A stretch of 15,510 nt of DNA from Acidobacteriota bacterium (GTDB lineage Bacteria; Acidobacteriota; Blastocatellia; Pyrinomonadales; Pyrinomonadaceae), in assembly GCA_020199975.1 (NCBI GenBank), contig JAIVJP010000003.1, forward strand, positions 1-15,510, in the 5' to 3' direction. Both the position numbers and the translations under genes were made by a program. Each line of letters starts with the position of its first letter. The first letter of the stretch is position 1. The notes below the pieces were generated by a model. It worked only from the letters and a program-made list of their open reading frames with translations. It was not told the origin of the DNA and ran no database searches. Positions 8,181-15,366 of this stretch are shown here, in pieces.

Positions 8181-11100
8181 GTGTTTAGATTCCAACAAGA
8201 AAAGCAGCAATTAGCTCCCGACTTTGAGGCGATTCGTATCTCTCTGGCTTCCCCGGAGAAGATCCGGCAGTGGTCACACGGTGAGGTGACAAAACCGGAA
8301 ACGATTAATTATCGGACCTTCAAGCCTGAGCGTGATGGACTCTTCTGCGCGCGCATCTTCGGCCCGGTCGCTGACTGGGAGTGTCTGTGCGGCAAGTACA
8401 AACGCATGAAGCATCGCGGAGTGATCTGTGACAAATGCGGCGTCGAAGTAACTCAGGCGAAGGTGCGACGTGAGCGGTTGGGTCACATCGATCTGGCCAG
8501 TCCCTGTTCGCATGTGTGGTTTTTCAAGGGACTGCCCAGTCGTATCGGACACCTGCTGGATATTCCGTTGCGCGAGCTGGAGAAGGTGCTCTACTTCGAG
8601 TCGTACATTGTGATCGATCCCGGCGACGTGCCGGGCATTAAAGAGCGAGAGCTGCTTACCGATGAGCGTTATCGGGAATTAGTGCGTGATCATCCAGCGC
8701 AGTTTGTGGCCAAAATGGGCGCGGAAGCGATCAAAGAGTTGCTGTCGATGGTCAACATCGAAGAGCTGGCCACAGAGCTGCGCAAGCGAATGAGGGAAGA
8801 GACGTCGCAGCAGAAGAAACTGAAATACTCGAAACGCCTGAAAGTTGCCACCTCTTTCTTGAAGAGCGGCAATCATCCCGAGTGGATGATTCTCGATGTC
8901 ATACCGGTGATTCCACCCGAGCTGCGGCCCCTGGTGCCCCTGGATGGCGGACGCTTTGCTACCTCGGACCTCAACGACCTTTATCGCCGCGTAATCAACC
9001 GCAACAACCGTCTCAAGAAGCTGATGGAGCTGCGCGCGCCGGAAGTCATTGTGCGCAACGAAAAACGGATGCTTCAGGAAGCCGTCGATGCGCTCTTTGA
9101 TAATGGGCGCCGTGGCCGGGTGCTGCGCGGTGTAAACAATCGGCCACTGAAGTCTCTGAGCGGAACACTTAAGGGAAAACAGGGACGCTTCCGTCAAAAT
9201 CTGCTAGGCAAGCGTGTCGACTACTCGGGTCGTTCAGTGATCGTAGTTGGTCCTGAGCTTAAGCTGCACCAGTGTGGCTTGCCCAAGAAGATGGCGCTCG
9301 AGCTCTTCAAACCATTCATTTACAACCAACTTGAGAAGCAGGGCCATGCGGCAACTATAAAACAGGCGCGCGAAATGGTTGAGCGCCAGGAGCCTGTAGT
9401 TTGGGACATCCTAGAAGAAGTTATTCGTGAGCATCCAGTGCTTTTGAACCGCGCTCCTACCCTTCACCGTCTCGGTATTCAAGCTTTCGAGCCGGTGCTG
9501 GTCGAAGGTAAGGCGATCAAGATTCATCCCCTCGTCTGCACCGCTTTCAACGCTGACTTCGACGGCGATCAGATGGCCGTGCACATTCCGCTCAGTCCGG
9601 AAGCGCAGATTGAAGCGGCCGTGTTGATGCTCTCAAGCAACAATATTCTGAGTCCCGCAAGCGGTCAGCCAATCGCCGTTCCCTCGCAGGACATAGTGCT
9701 CGGCATCTACTACCTGACTCGCGATAAAGAAGGCGCCAAGGGCGAAGGCCGGGTCTTCGCTTCGTTGGAAGAAGTACTGCTTGCGCTGGACGCTAAAGAG
9801 GTGACGACGCAGACGCCAATCAAACTGCGTATCCAGGGCGATCTAATCGATCTAACTCAAGAACACGATCCGCAGGATATTCTCCGCGCGGCCGTTCAGG
9901 AGAATGTGCGTCGGGTCGTAAATACCACCGTCGGCCGTGTGATCTTCAACGACTCCATACCCCCCGGGTTGCCATTCTTCAATGGCACACTCAAGAAGAA
10001 GGGTCTGCAGTCGCTGGTTAACTATTCTCACATTCGCTTGGGTCATGAGATGACGGTCAAGATGCTTGACGATCTCAAGACGCTGGGCTTCCTCTACGCG
10101 ACGAAAGCCGGCATCTCAATCGGCATCGACGACCTGGTGACTCCCGATGCCAAGAAGGGCTTGATCGACAAGGCGGAGAAGGAAGTAATTTCCGTCGAAC
10201 AACAGTATCTGGACGGCGTCATCACCAACGGCGAACGCTACAACAAGATCATCGCCATCTGGTCTGAAGTGACTGACAAGGTTGCTAAGGAGATGTTCAA
10301 GGCGATGGACGAGCGCGAGAAATCCGCGGGGGAACTGAATCCCATCCTTGTGATGAGTGACTCCGGTGCCCGTGGTAGCGCCCAGCAGATTCGGCAGTTG
10401 GCCGGAATGCGCGGGTTAATGGCCAAGCCATCGGGCGAAATCATCGAAACGCCCATCCGCGCCAACTTTCGCGAAGGTCTGGACGTTCTCCAGTACTTCA
10501 TCTCAACTCACGGCGCACGCAAAGGTCTGGCTGATACGGCCCTTAAGACTGCCGATTCAGGCTACCTGACACGCCGCCTGGTCGATGTCGCGCAAGACGT
10601 GATCATCAGCGAACCAGACTGTGGCACCCTGCGCGGAATCTCTGCCAGCGCCATTGTTGAAGGCGGCGAGGAGATTGAGTCGTTGCGCGATCGCATTGTG
10701 GGCCGCACGGCACTCGAAGACGTCATTGACCCGGTTGAAGGTCGCGTAATCGTCGAAACTAACGAGGAGATCGACGAGGACCTGTCATCCGAGATTCAAC
10801 GTTCCGGGGTGCAGCGCGTGCGTATTCGTTCAGTGCTGACGTGCGAATCGCGACGTGGTTGCTGCATTAAGTGTTACGGGCGCAACCTGGCCACCGGGCG
10901 TCCCGTGGAGATTGGCGAGGCGGTGGGTGTAATTGCCGCGCAGTCAATCGGCGAACCCGGCACGCAGCTCACGATGCGTACGTTCCACATCGGCGGTACG
11001 GCGCGCTTGGAAGAGTCGTCGAAACATGAAGCTCGCCAGGATGGCACCATCAGATACCTTGATCTGCAGACGGTTAAGAGCCGCAAGGGCGAGCGGATCG

Positions 11101-12401
11101 CGATGAACCGCAACGGGTCGTTGATCATCGTCGACGATCGAGGTCGCGAAGCGGCACGTTATCAAATTGTTTACGGAGCCCATATTCTAGTGGAGGACAG
11201 CGCGCGCGTGACCCAGGACCAACTGCTGGCCACGTGGGATCCGTTCACCTTCGCGATCCTGACCGAAGTCGCAGGGCATGTTAAGTTCCAGGACTTGAAA
11301 GAAGGCGTGACGTTTGATGAAGAAGTTGACGAAGTAACCGGGCAGTCGCGCATGGTTGTGAAAGACTCCCCAGACGAGAAGAAGCAACCGCGGTTCGAGA
11401 TTCGCAACGCCAGCAACAAGATCTTGAAGACTTACCAAATGCCCGTGCGGGCGAATCTGATGATCACCGACGGCGAGATGGTCGAGCCCGGTGATATCAT
11501 TGCGAAGATTCCGCGCGAGACCACCAAGACCAAAGACATTACGGGCGGTCTGCCGCGAGTCGTCGAGCTTTTCGAAGCGCGCCGGCCGGCGGAGACGGCG
11601 GTAATGTCTGAAATCGATGGCCTAGTCAAGCTCGGTCCGATCGCCAAGGGGAAACGCAAACTGATCATCACCGGCGACGACGGGGAAGAGCGCGAGTACG
11701 ATATTCCGCGCGGCACGCACATCAACGTGCAGGAGGGCGATCGCGTGCGTGCCGGCGAGGCGCTGATGGATGGTCCACTTAATCCGCACGACATCTTGCG
11801 CGTGTTAGGTATGAGCCGCTTGCAGGAGTATCTCGTGAACGAGATTCAGGAGGTCTACCGACTGCAGGGTGTGAATATCAACGATAAGCACATCGAAGTG
11901 ATCGTGCGGCAGATGTTGCGCTGGGTGAAGATCAAGGAAGTCGGCGATACGGACTTCCTGCTCGAGGAGCAGGTTGATCGGTTCCGCTTTACTGACGAGA
12001 ACGAGCGCGTCAACAAAGAAGACGGCGAGGTGGCACAGGCCGAACCGCTACTGCTGGGTATCACCAAGGCGTCGCTTTCTACTGACTCCTTCATCTCCGC
12101 AGCATCGTTCCAGGAGACCACGCGCGTACTCACCGAAGCGGCTATCTCGGGCCGCATCGACTACCTGCGCGGCTTGAAGGAAAACGTGATCATGGGGCGG
12201 TTGATTCCTGCCGGCACGGGTATGGAATATTACCGCAATGTAGATGTGGAGCGCGACGAGACAATCGATCAGGCGCGCGAGCGGGAGCTTGACGAGTTTC
12301 CCGACATCGTCGGGGGCCACGAGTTGGTCATGCCTCCACGCGCACCTCTGGTCAGCGCGGCGGCCGCCGACGGCGACGGCGACGCCGACGCCGACGTATA
12401 A
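8181..12401 (+). CDS. rpoC: RNA polymerase beta' subunit RpoC
   Basis: 1406 aa from the GTG at 8181. RpoC carries the Mg-binding active centre of RNA polymerase. Seen: the N-terminal zinc site (Cys 68, 70, 83, 86 within CLCGKYKRMKHRGVICDKC); the catalytic NADFDGDQ at residues 457-464 with Asp 459, 461 and 463; the second zinc site (Cys 814, 888, 895, 898); the trigger-loop start TMRTFHIGG near 931-939; an insertion of about 175 residues resembling the E. coli SI3 domain; then KDITGGLPRVVELFEARRP. It ends in an acidic Asp/Gly/Ala tail. GTG 8181 is preferred because GGAGAG (8171-8176) is the only good ribosome-binding site; ATG 8169, four codons upstream, is the alternative and overlaps the repeat. 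No frameshift seen. Confidence 0.97.
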   Translation: MFRFQQEKQQLAPDFEAIRISLASPEKIRQWSHGEVTKPETINYRTFKPERDGLFCARIFGPVADWECLCGKYKRMKHRGVICDKCGVEVTQAKVRRERLGHIDLASPCSHVWFFKGLPSRIGHLLDIPLRELEKVLYFESYIVIDPGDVPGIKERELLTDERYRELVRDHPAQFVAKMGAEAIKELLSMVNIEELATELRKRMREETSQQKKLKYSKRLKVATSFLKSGNHPEWMILDVIPVIPPELRPLVPLDGGRFATSDLNDLYRRVINRNNRLKKLMELRAPEVIVRNEKRMLQEAVDALFDNGRRGRVLRGVNNRPLKSLSGTLKGKQGRFRQNLLGKRVDYSGRSVIVVGPELKLHQCGLPKKMALELFKPFIYNQLEKQGHAATIKQAREMVERQEPVVWDILEEVIREHPVLLNRAPTLHRLGIQAFEPVLVEGKAIKIHPLVCTAFNADFDGDQMAVHIPLSPEAQIEAAVLMLSSNNILSPASGQPIAVPSQDIVLGIYYLTRDKEGAKGEGRVFASLEEVLLALDAKEVTTQTPIKLRIQGDLIDLTQEHDPQDILRAAVQENVRRVVNTTVGRVIFNDSIPPGLPFFNGTLKKKGLQSLVNYSHIRLGHEMTVKMLDDLKTLGFLYATKAGISIGIDDLVTPDAKKGLIDKAEKEVISVEQQYLDGVITNGERYNKIIAIWSEVTDKVAKEMFKAMDEREKSAGELNPILVMSDSGARGSAQQIRQLAGMRGLMAKPSGEIIETPIRANFREGLDVLQYFISTHGARKGLADTALKTADSGYLTRRLVDVAQDVIISEPDCGTLRGISASAIVEGGEEIESLRDRIVGRTALEDVIDPVEGRVIVETNEEIDEDLSSEIQRSGVQRVRIRSVLTCESRRGCCIKCYGRNLATGRPVEIGEAVGVIAAQSIGEPGTQLTMRTFHIGGTARLEESSKHEARQDGTIRYLDLQTVKSRKGERIAMNRNGSLIIVDDRGREAARYQIVYGAHILVEDSARVTQDQLLATWDPFTFAILTEVAGHVKFQDLKEGVTFDEEVDEVTGQSRMVVKDSPDEKKQPRFEIRNASNKILKTYQMPVRANLMITDGEMVEPGDIIAKIPRETTKTKDITGGLPRVVELFEARRPAETAVMSEIDGLVKLGPIAKGKRKLIITGDDGEEREYDIPRGTHINVQEGDRVRAGEALMDGPLNPHDILRVLGMSRLQEYLVNEIQEVYRLQGVNINDKHIEVIVRQMLRWVKIKEVGDTDFLLEEQVDRFRFTDENERVNKEDGEVAQAEPLLLGITKASLSTDSFISAASFQETTRVLTEAAISGRIDYLRGLKENVIMGRLIPAGTGMEYYRNVDVERDETIDQARERELDEFPDIVGGHELVMPPRAPLVSAAAADGDGDADADV

Positions 12402-12430
12402 GGCAAATTGTAGGACTGGTTCTGGGTCTC

Positions 12431-12474
12431 TAAGGAAAGACCGGTGTGGGTCGCACCGCGCCGGTCTTTCTTTA
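12431..12474 (+). terminator. Intrinsic terminator of the rpoBC operon
   Basis: GAAAGACCGG (12435-12444) and CCGGTCTTTC (12461-12470) are a perfect inverted repeat. The stem extends outward by one G-U and three A-T/T-A pairs (12431-12434 with 12471-12474) to 14 pairs over a 16-nt loop, with a TTTCTTT tract on the 3' side. It starts 30 nt after the rpoC stop and is the obvious end of the long operon transcript. Confidence 0.85.
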
Positions 12475-12572
12475 ATGGTGCGCTCACGGGCCTTTGACCC
12501 GACAAACTTCGAAGGCCGAACCGAAACTCTTGTGACGTATTCTCAGGCCGGCGAGGGAGTCGTTTGCGACGG

Positions 12573-12601
12573 TTGCCAATCCGACAGGTTTTGTATATAG
12601 T
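12573..12601 (+). promoter_or_regulatory. Sigma70-type promoter of a candidate small RNA
   Basis: TTGCCA (12573-12578, 5/6 to the -35 consensus), a 17-bp spacer, then TATAGT (12596-12601, 5/6 to the -10 consensus). This is the best-spaced promoter in the window. It lies downstream of the rpoC terminator and points at a segment without an ORF that ends in another strong terminator. The predicted transcript start is about 12607-12609. Confidence 0.55.
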
Positions 12602-12606
12602 CAGCT

Positions 12607-12713
12607 GCAATTAGACGGCGGCTGAATGCTTCCGTCTCAGTGGTTGCTGGGGTGAGGACAGTAACCACAAATTAGAAAAGGCGCGACGGCCCAAAAACTG
12701 TCGCGCCTTTTCG
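12607..12713 (+). ncRNA. Candidate small non-coding RNA (about 105 nt)
   Basis: The segment is bounded by a good promoter on the left and an intrinsic terminator on the right, and has no credible ORF. Three stems can be drawn. Stem 1 pairs AGACGG (12613-12618) with CCGTCT (12632-12637). Stem 2 pairs GTGGTTGCT (12640-12648) with AGTAACCAC (12660-12668), nine pairs with one G-U, over the purine-rich loop GGGGTGAGGAC. Stem 3 is the terminator (12676-12711). TTAG occurs before stem 1 and between stem 2 and the terminator. I do not recognise the family. Two Rfam RNA families known from Acidobacteria (Acido-1, Acido-Lenti-1) are worth testing, but I cannot recall their consensus well enough to claim a match. 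Confidence 0.5.
12676..12711 (+). terminator. Strong intrinsic terminator ending the small RNA candidate
   Basis: AAAAGGCGCGACGG (12676-12689) pairs with CTGTCGCGCCTTTT (12698-12711), 14 pairs with one G-T wobble, over an 8-nt loop. The A-run before and T-run after make it potentially bidirectional. It is about 200 bp beyond the rpoC terminator, which suggests it serves a separate transcript. Confidence 0.85.
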
Positions 12714-12721
12714 CTTTAACG

Positions 12722-13243
12722 AGGCTTAAAGTGCCCACTCGGGCAAGAACATTGGCGTTCCGGCTCTCTAATCCACATGAACTCAGCGCTCCAACTTTTG
12801 CTGGGGACTGTCATCTGTGGTTTCTACATCCTCCCGGCGCGAAGATTTGGGGCGCATCGAGAGGTGCGGCCTGGGTCTTGTAGTAGCGGCGACTTGGTAC
12901 TGGCAGGTCTATCTTCCTCAGTAAAAAGAAATCCTCGTCAGACCTTGAGTAGCCAGTATCCGCGCCGACTCATATTCGCACAAACCAGCTTCTTTCAACC
13001 TGTCTAAACCGACACATTTCGGTGCACGGACGGTCGTTTATCCAATGGCGGCTCTTCTTGGCCGAACTTGCGGGGAGATAAATCGTCTAGATTTGGAAAT
13101 TCCCTGCATCTAAGCACAGGCCACCGCTCTCGGATGGAAAATGGCATAAGCATTGCTCCAGAGTCGTTTAACCGACTTGGTAAGGTAGTGGCTTAAGGCA
13201 ACCGACCACCGAAGAGACTTGAGACATAGGGAACCGAACTGAA
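12722..13243 (+). other. Non-coding stretch without a recognised feature
   Basis: About 520 bp between the small RNA candidate and the next possible gene. ORFs here (for example ATG near 12777 to 13007) lack a ribosome-binding site and have no recognisable sequence. I see no heptamer repeat copy, no strong promoter and no strong hairpin. It may be decayed coding sequence or long upstream region. Confidence 0.4.
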
Positions 13244-13254
13244 GGGGGTGAGTT

Positions 13255-13444
13255 ATGGCGATGAATGACAAGGAAGTTCGTTTGATCCCAAGTGGCCAGG
13301 AAGGTTCTGCGCAACGAGCCTCAGACGCTCCGCATGTCCTCTACAGAAGTGCGGTCAACGGTGGAGAGCAGGTCTCTGCGGATGGAGCAGGCTCACGACC
13401 GCATTCGAGCGGAAGAGTTGGCCGGCCGTCTCGCACATGATTAA
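13255..13444 (+). pseudogene. Possible small protein gene with a one-base frameshift
   Basis: ATG 13255 follows AAGGGGGTGA (13242-13251), nearly the perfect complement of the 16S rRNA 3' end. In the starting frame the product is 61 aa and stops at 13438-13440, but after about residue 16 it becomes Ser/Gly/Arg-rich and looks non-coding. If one G is skipped in the GAAGGTT stretch at 13300-13306, the frame continues as VLRNEPQTLRMSSTEVR, then ESRSLRMEQAHDRIRAEE and ends LAGRLAHD with TAA at 13442-13444. That is a charged, helix-like sequence that looks far more protein-like. About 62 residues would result. I do not recognise the family. It may be a real frameshifted gene, a sequencing error, or chance. 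Confidence 0.35.
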
Positions 13445-13508
13445 CTGAACCGGTGGGACTAACTCTGCTCTTGGAACTCAGCGACCGACCCTTTGATAAG
13501 AGGCGACT

Positions 13509-14447
13509 ATGGCATCGCTTTGGAAGCTTGGTGGGTTAAATCCAAAAAATTTAGCTAAGCGTGTCTGGAATGAGATACAGCAGGACGACGTCTTTGGCCG
13601 TGCTGCTCAACTCTCTTACTATTTTCTGCTTGCCCTCTTTCCCCTCCTTATTTTCCTGACATCTGTGATCGGCCTCGTTATTGGTACGGAGAGTGGTATC
13701 CGCCAAAATCTGTTCAGCTATTTGTCGCAGGTTATGCCACCTGCGGCTTTCCAGTTAATTGAATCGACCATGCAGGAAGTGGCCGCGGCCAGCAGTGGCA
13801 GCAAAATATCCTTCGGTATTTTGGCTGCACTCTGGGCCGCTTCCAATGGAATGGGGGCCATTACGGAATCGTTGGACATAGCTTATGACGTGAAGGAGTC
13901 TCGCCCCTGGTGGAAACAGAGACTAACCGCTATTGGCTTGACCGTCGCGCTCTCGGTCTTGATCATTACCGCTCTCGTTCTAGTCCTCTCCGGCGGCAAG
14001 ATTGCAGACAGCCTTGCCGCAAACTATGCCTTGGGATCAGTCTTCACGTTGACTTGGAAGATAGTGCAGTGGCCCATAGTGTTGGCCACTATGTTGTTTG
14101 CCTTCGCGATGATCTACTACTTCGCCCCTGATGTGCGGGATCAGAAGTGGGTCTGGATTACACCAGGTGCCGTTCTTGGAGTAGTTCTCTGGCTGCTCGT
14201 TTCGTTTTGCTTTCGCCTCTACCTGGACTACTTCGATTCTTACAGCAAAACATATGGCTCACTTGGCGCGGTAATTATACTGATGCTGTGGCTCTACTTC
14301 ACCGGCGCAGCAGTGCTCATCGGTGGTGAAGTAAACGCTGAGATAGAGAATGCAGGGGCTGAGGCTGGCGCTCTCGATGCCAAGGCAAAGGGTGAAAAGC
14401 AGGCGGGAAGCGACGCTGCGACTCGAACCGCAAATCAGGGTGACTGA
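13509..14447 (+). CDS. YihY/BrkB family integral membrane protein
   Basis: 312 aa, typical for the family, whose function is not established (the name virulence factor BrkB derives from a Bordetella protein and the family was once mistaken for RNase BN). Seen: about six hydrophobic spans at residues 37-59, 99-122, 140-161, 187-205, 215-238 and 249-272. Family features include RAAQLSYYFLLALFPLLIFL near the start, WAASNGMGAITESLDIAYDV near 109-128, FAPD at 205-208, and the last-span region YGSLGAVIILMLWLYFTGAAVLIGGEVNAEIE, split here by nothing unusual. The C-terminal 30 residues are an Ala/Gly/Lys-rich soluble tail. Start ATG 13509 has AAGAGG (13498-13503) with five-base spacing. Its neighbours give no functional clue; it lies outside the rpo operon. 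Confidence 0.93.
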   Translation: MASLWKLGGLNPKNLAKRVWNEIQQDDVFGRAAQLSYYFLLALFPLLIFLTSVIGLVIGTESGIRQNLFSYLSQVMPPAAFQLIESTMQEVAAASSGSKISFGILAALWAASNGMGAITESLDIAYDVKESRPWWKQRLTAIGLTVALSVLIITALVLVLSGGKIADSLAANYALGSVFTLTWKIVQWPIVLATMLFAFAMIYYFAPDVRDQKWVWITPGAVLGVVLWLLVSFCFRLYLDYFDSYSKTYGSLGAVIILMLWLYFTGAAVLIGGEVNAEIENAGAEAGALDAKAKGEKQAGSDAATRTANQGD

Positions 14448-14478
14448 GCTTCCGTTAAGAGGAGAAGGCCGGTCTAGG

Positions 14479-14514
14479 AAATTTCGAATTTCGCATTGCG
14501 GATTTCGAAATTAA
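14479..14514 (+). repeat. Heptamer-periodic repeat copy downstream of the yihY-type gene
   Basis: Units AATTTCG, AATTTCG, CATTGCG, GATTTCG, AAATTAA run without gap from 14480. The order of units, including the off-consensus ATTGCG in the middle, matches both arms of the rplK-rplA pair (left arm directly, right arm as reverse complement). It is therefore a dispersed element with a recognisable internal pattern, not just random AT-rich sequence. Confidence 0.75.
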
Positions 14515-14841
14515 AAGCTAAATTCAGCGCCCAGTTGACCCACCGGTCACAAGAGACGATTAGCAGTGTCGGTGGGGTTTCTGTACTTAATCTCGCGACC
14601 ACTCATTTCCCAACGAATCTCTTACGATACTTGGTTGAATCGCCTGTTTTCTGTTCGGCAAAAATAGTTCGGAAGATTGGGCTTTATCGCTTTCCGCCAC
14701 TGCGGAGTACGAAATGACTTCCAGGCTGTAACAAAACTCAGCCGGTTAAGGAACATATTTAAGCGCATCTATGAAGCGGGCGTCGATGTCAACAAGAATT
14801 TGAGTGCACTTCGCCTGGTCTCCCAATCAAGCGACAAGCAT
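14515..14841 (+). other. Non-coding stretch without a recognised feature
   Basis: About 330 bp between the repeat copy and the transposase remnant. Short ORFs cross it on both strands, but none has a ribosome-binding site, recognisable sequence or length that supports a gene. It could be debris flanking the former insertion element. Confidence 0.4.
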
Positions 14842-15132
14842 TTAGAGCCTACGCGGTCTTCGGGAAGACCGAGCTGCGACGCCACGGCGTTGAAATTCTG
14901 GATAATCGATCTCATCCCGCAGCTTGAAAGCTCGTACCAACAGCCGGCGGCCAACGGCTACTTTGGCCGTGGCATGGCCACGACGCAGCAGCACTCGCCG
15001 GTAAACACGGCTTAAGTCCTGATCACGCCGCACGGCAACTTGGCCGGCCTCCACCAGCAGAAAGCGCAACAACCGCGAGCCCTGTTTGCTGATGGAGCCG
15101 ATCCGCTGCCGCTCGCCCGTAGAGTCTTCCAC
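14842..15132 (-). pseudogene. IS110-family transposase, C-terminal remnant
   Basis: Read on the - strand, about 97 codons ending at TAA (14842-14844 as TTA). The core matches the C-terminal (Transposase_20) domain of IS110-type transposases: STGERQRIGSISKQGSRLLR, then LLVEAGQVAVRRDQDLSRVY, then RRGHATAKVAVGRRLLVRAF. In full proteins this domain provides the serine of the active site and follows a RuvC-like DEDD domain of about 150 residues. That N-terminal domain is absent: upstream of about 15132 the frame loses similarity at once, and the rest of the window holds no trace of it. The element is a dead fragment; its left boundary is not visible. Confidence 0.8.
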
Positions 15133-15165
15133 CGGTCTCCTTCTGCTAACACAGACCACATACCG

Positions 15166-15180
15166 TGAGTGTAACACTCA
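15166..15180. promoter_or_regulatory. 15-bp palindrome, possible operator
   Basis: TGAGTGT and ACACTCA (15166-15172 and 15174-15180) are perfect inverted 7-mers around a single A. Compact palindromes of this kind are typical binding sites for dimeric repressors. It lies about 190 bp before the oxidoreductase start and just beyond the transposase remnant. No -10/-35 pair is clear beside it, so regulation of the oxidoreductase is only a possibility. Confidence 0.3.
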
Positions 15181-15366
15181 TGATCCGCGGTTCTGCTCAA
15201 CGGCATTACGTTCATGAAAGATCTTTCCATTCTGAGTTAAGTGGGCCTTTAGACTGTCCCCGGATCGCGCCCAGAGGACGGGATATCTAGTAGCGAGCCC
15301 CGCATGCAAGTACGGATGAACACTAGCGAGTTGACCGACCGTGTCGTCACAACGGATCATCACCGC

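Noticed and set aside
12244..12600. 118-aa ORF overlapping the rpoC end and running through the terminator
   Set aside because: Begins inside rpoC in another frame, crosses the operon terminator, and has low-complexity composition from the rpoC tail.
12777..13007. 76-aa ORF in the gap after the small RNA candidate
   Set aside because: No ribosome-binding site, no recognisable sequence, mixed composition; not distinguishable from chance.
14851..14870. CGGTCT/AGACCG hairpin as terminator for the downstream region
   Set aside because: It lies inside the last codons of the transposase remnant, the stem is six pairs and no T-run follows on either strand.
14677..15015. 112-aa ORF on the + strand across the transposase remnant
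   Set aside because: Its second half is antisense to clear IS110 sequence on the - strand; the first half has no start context.
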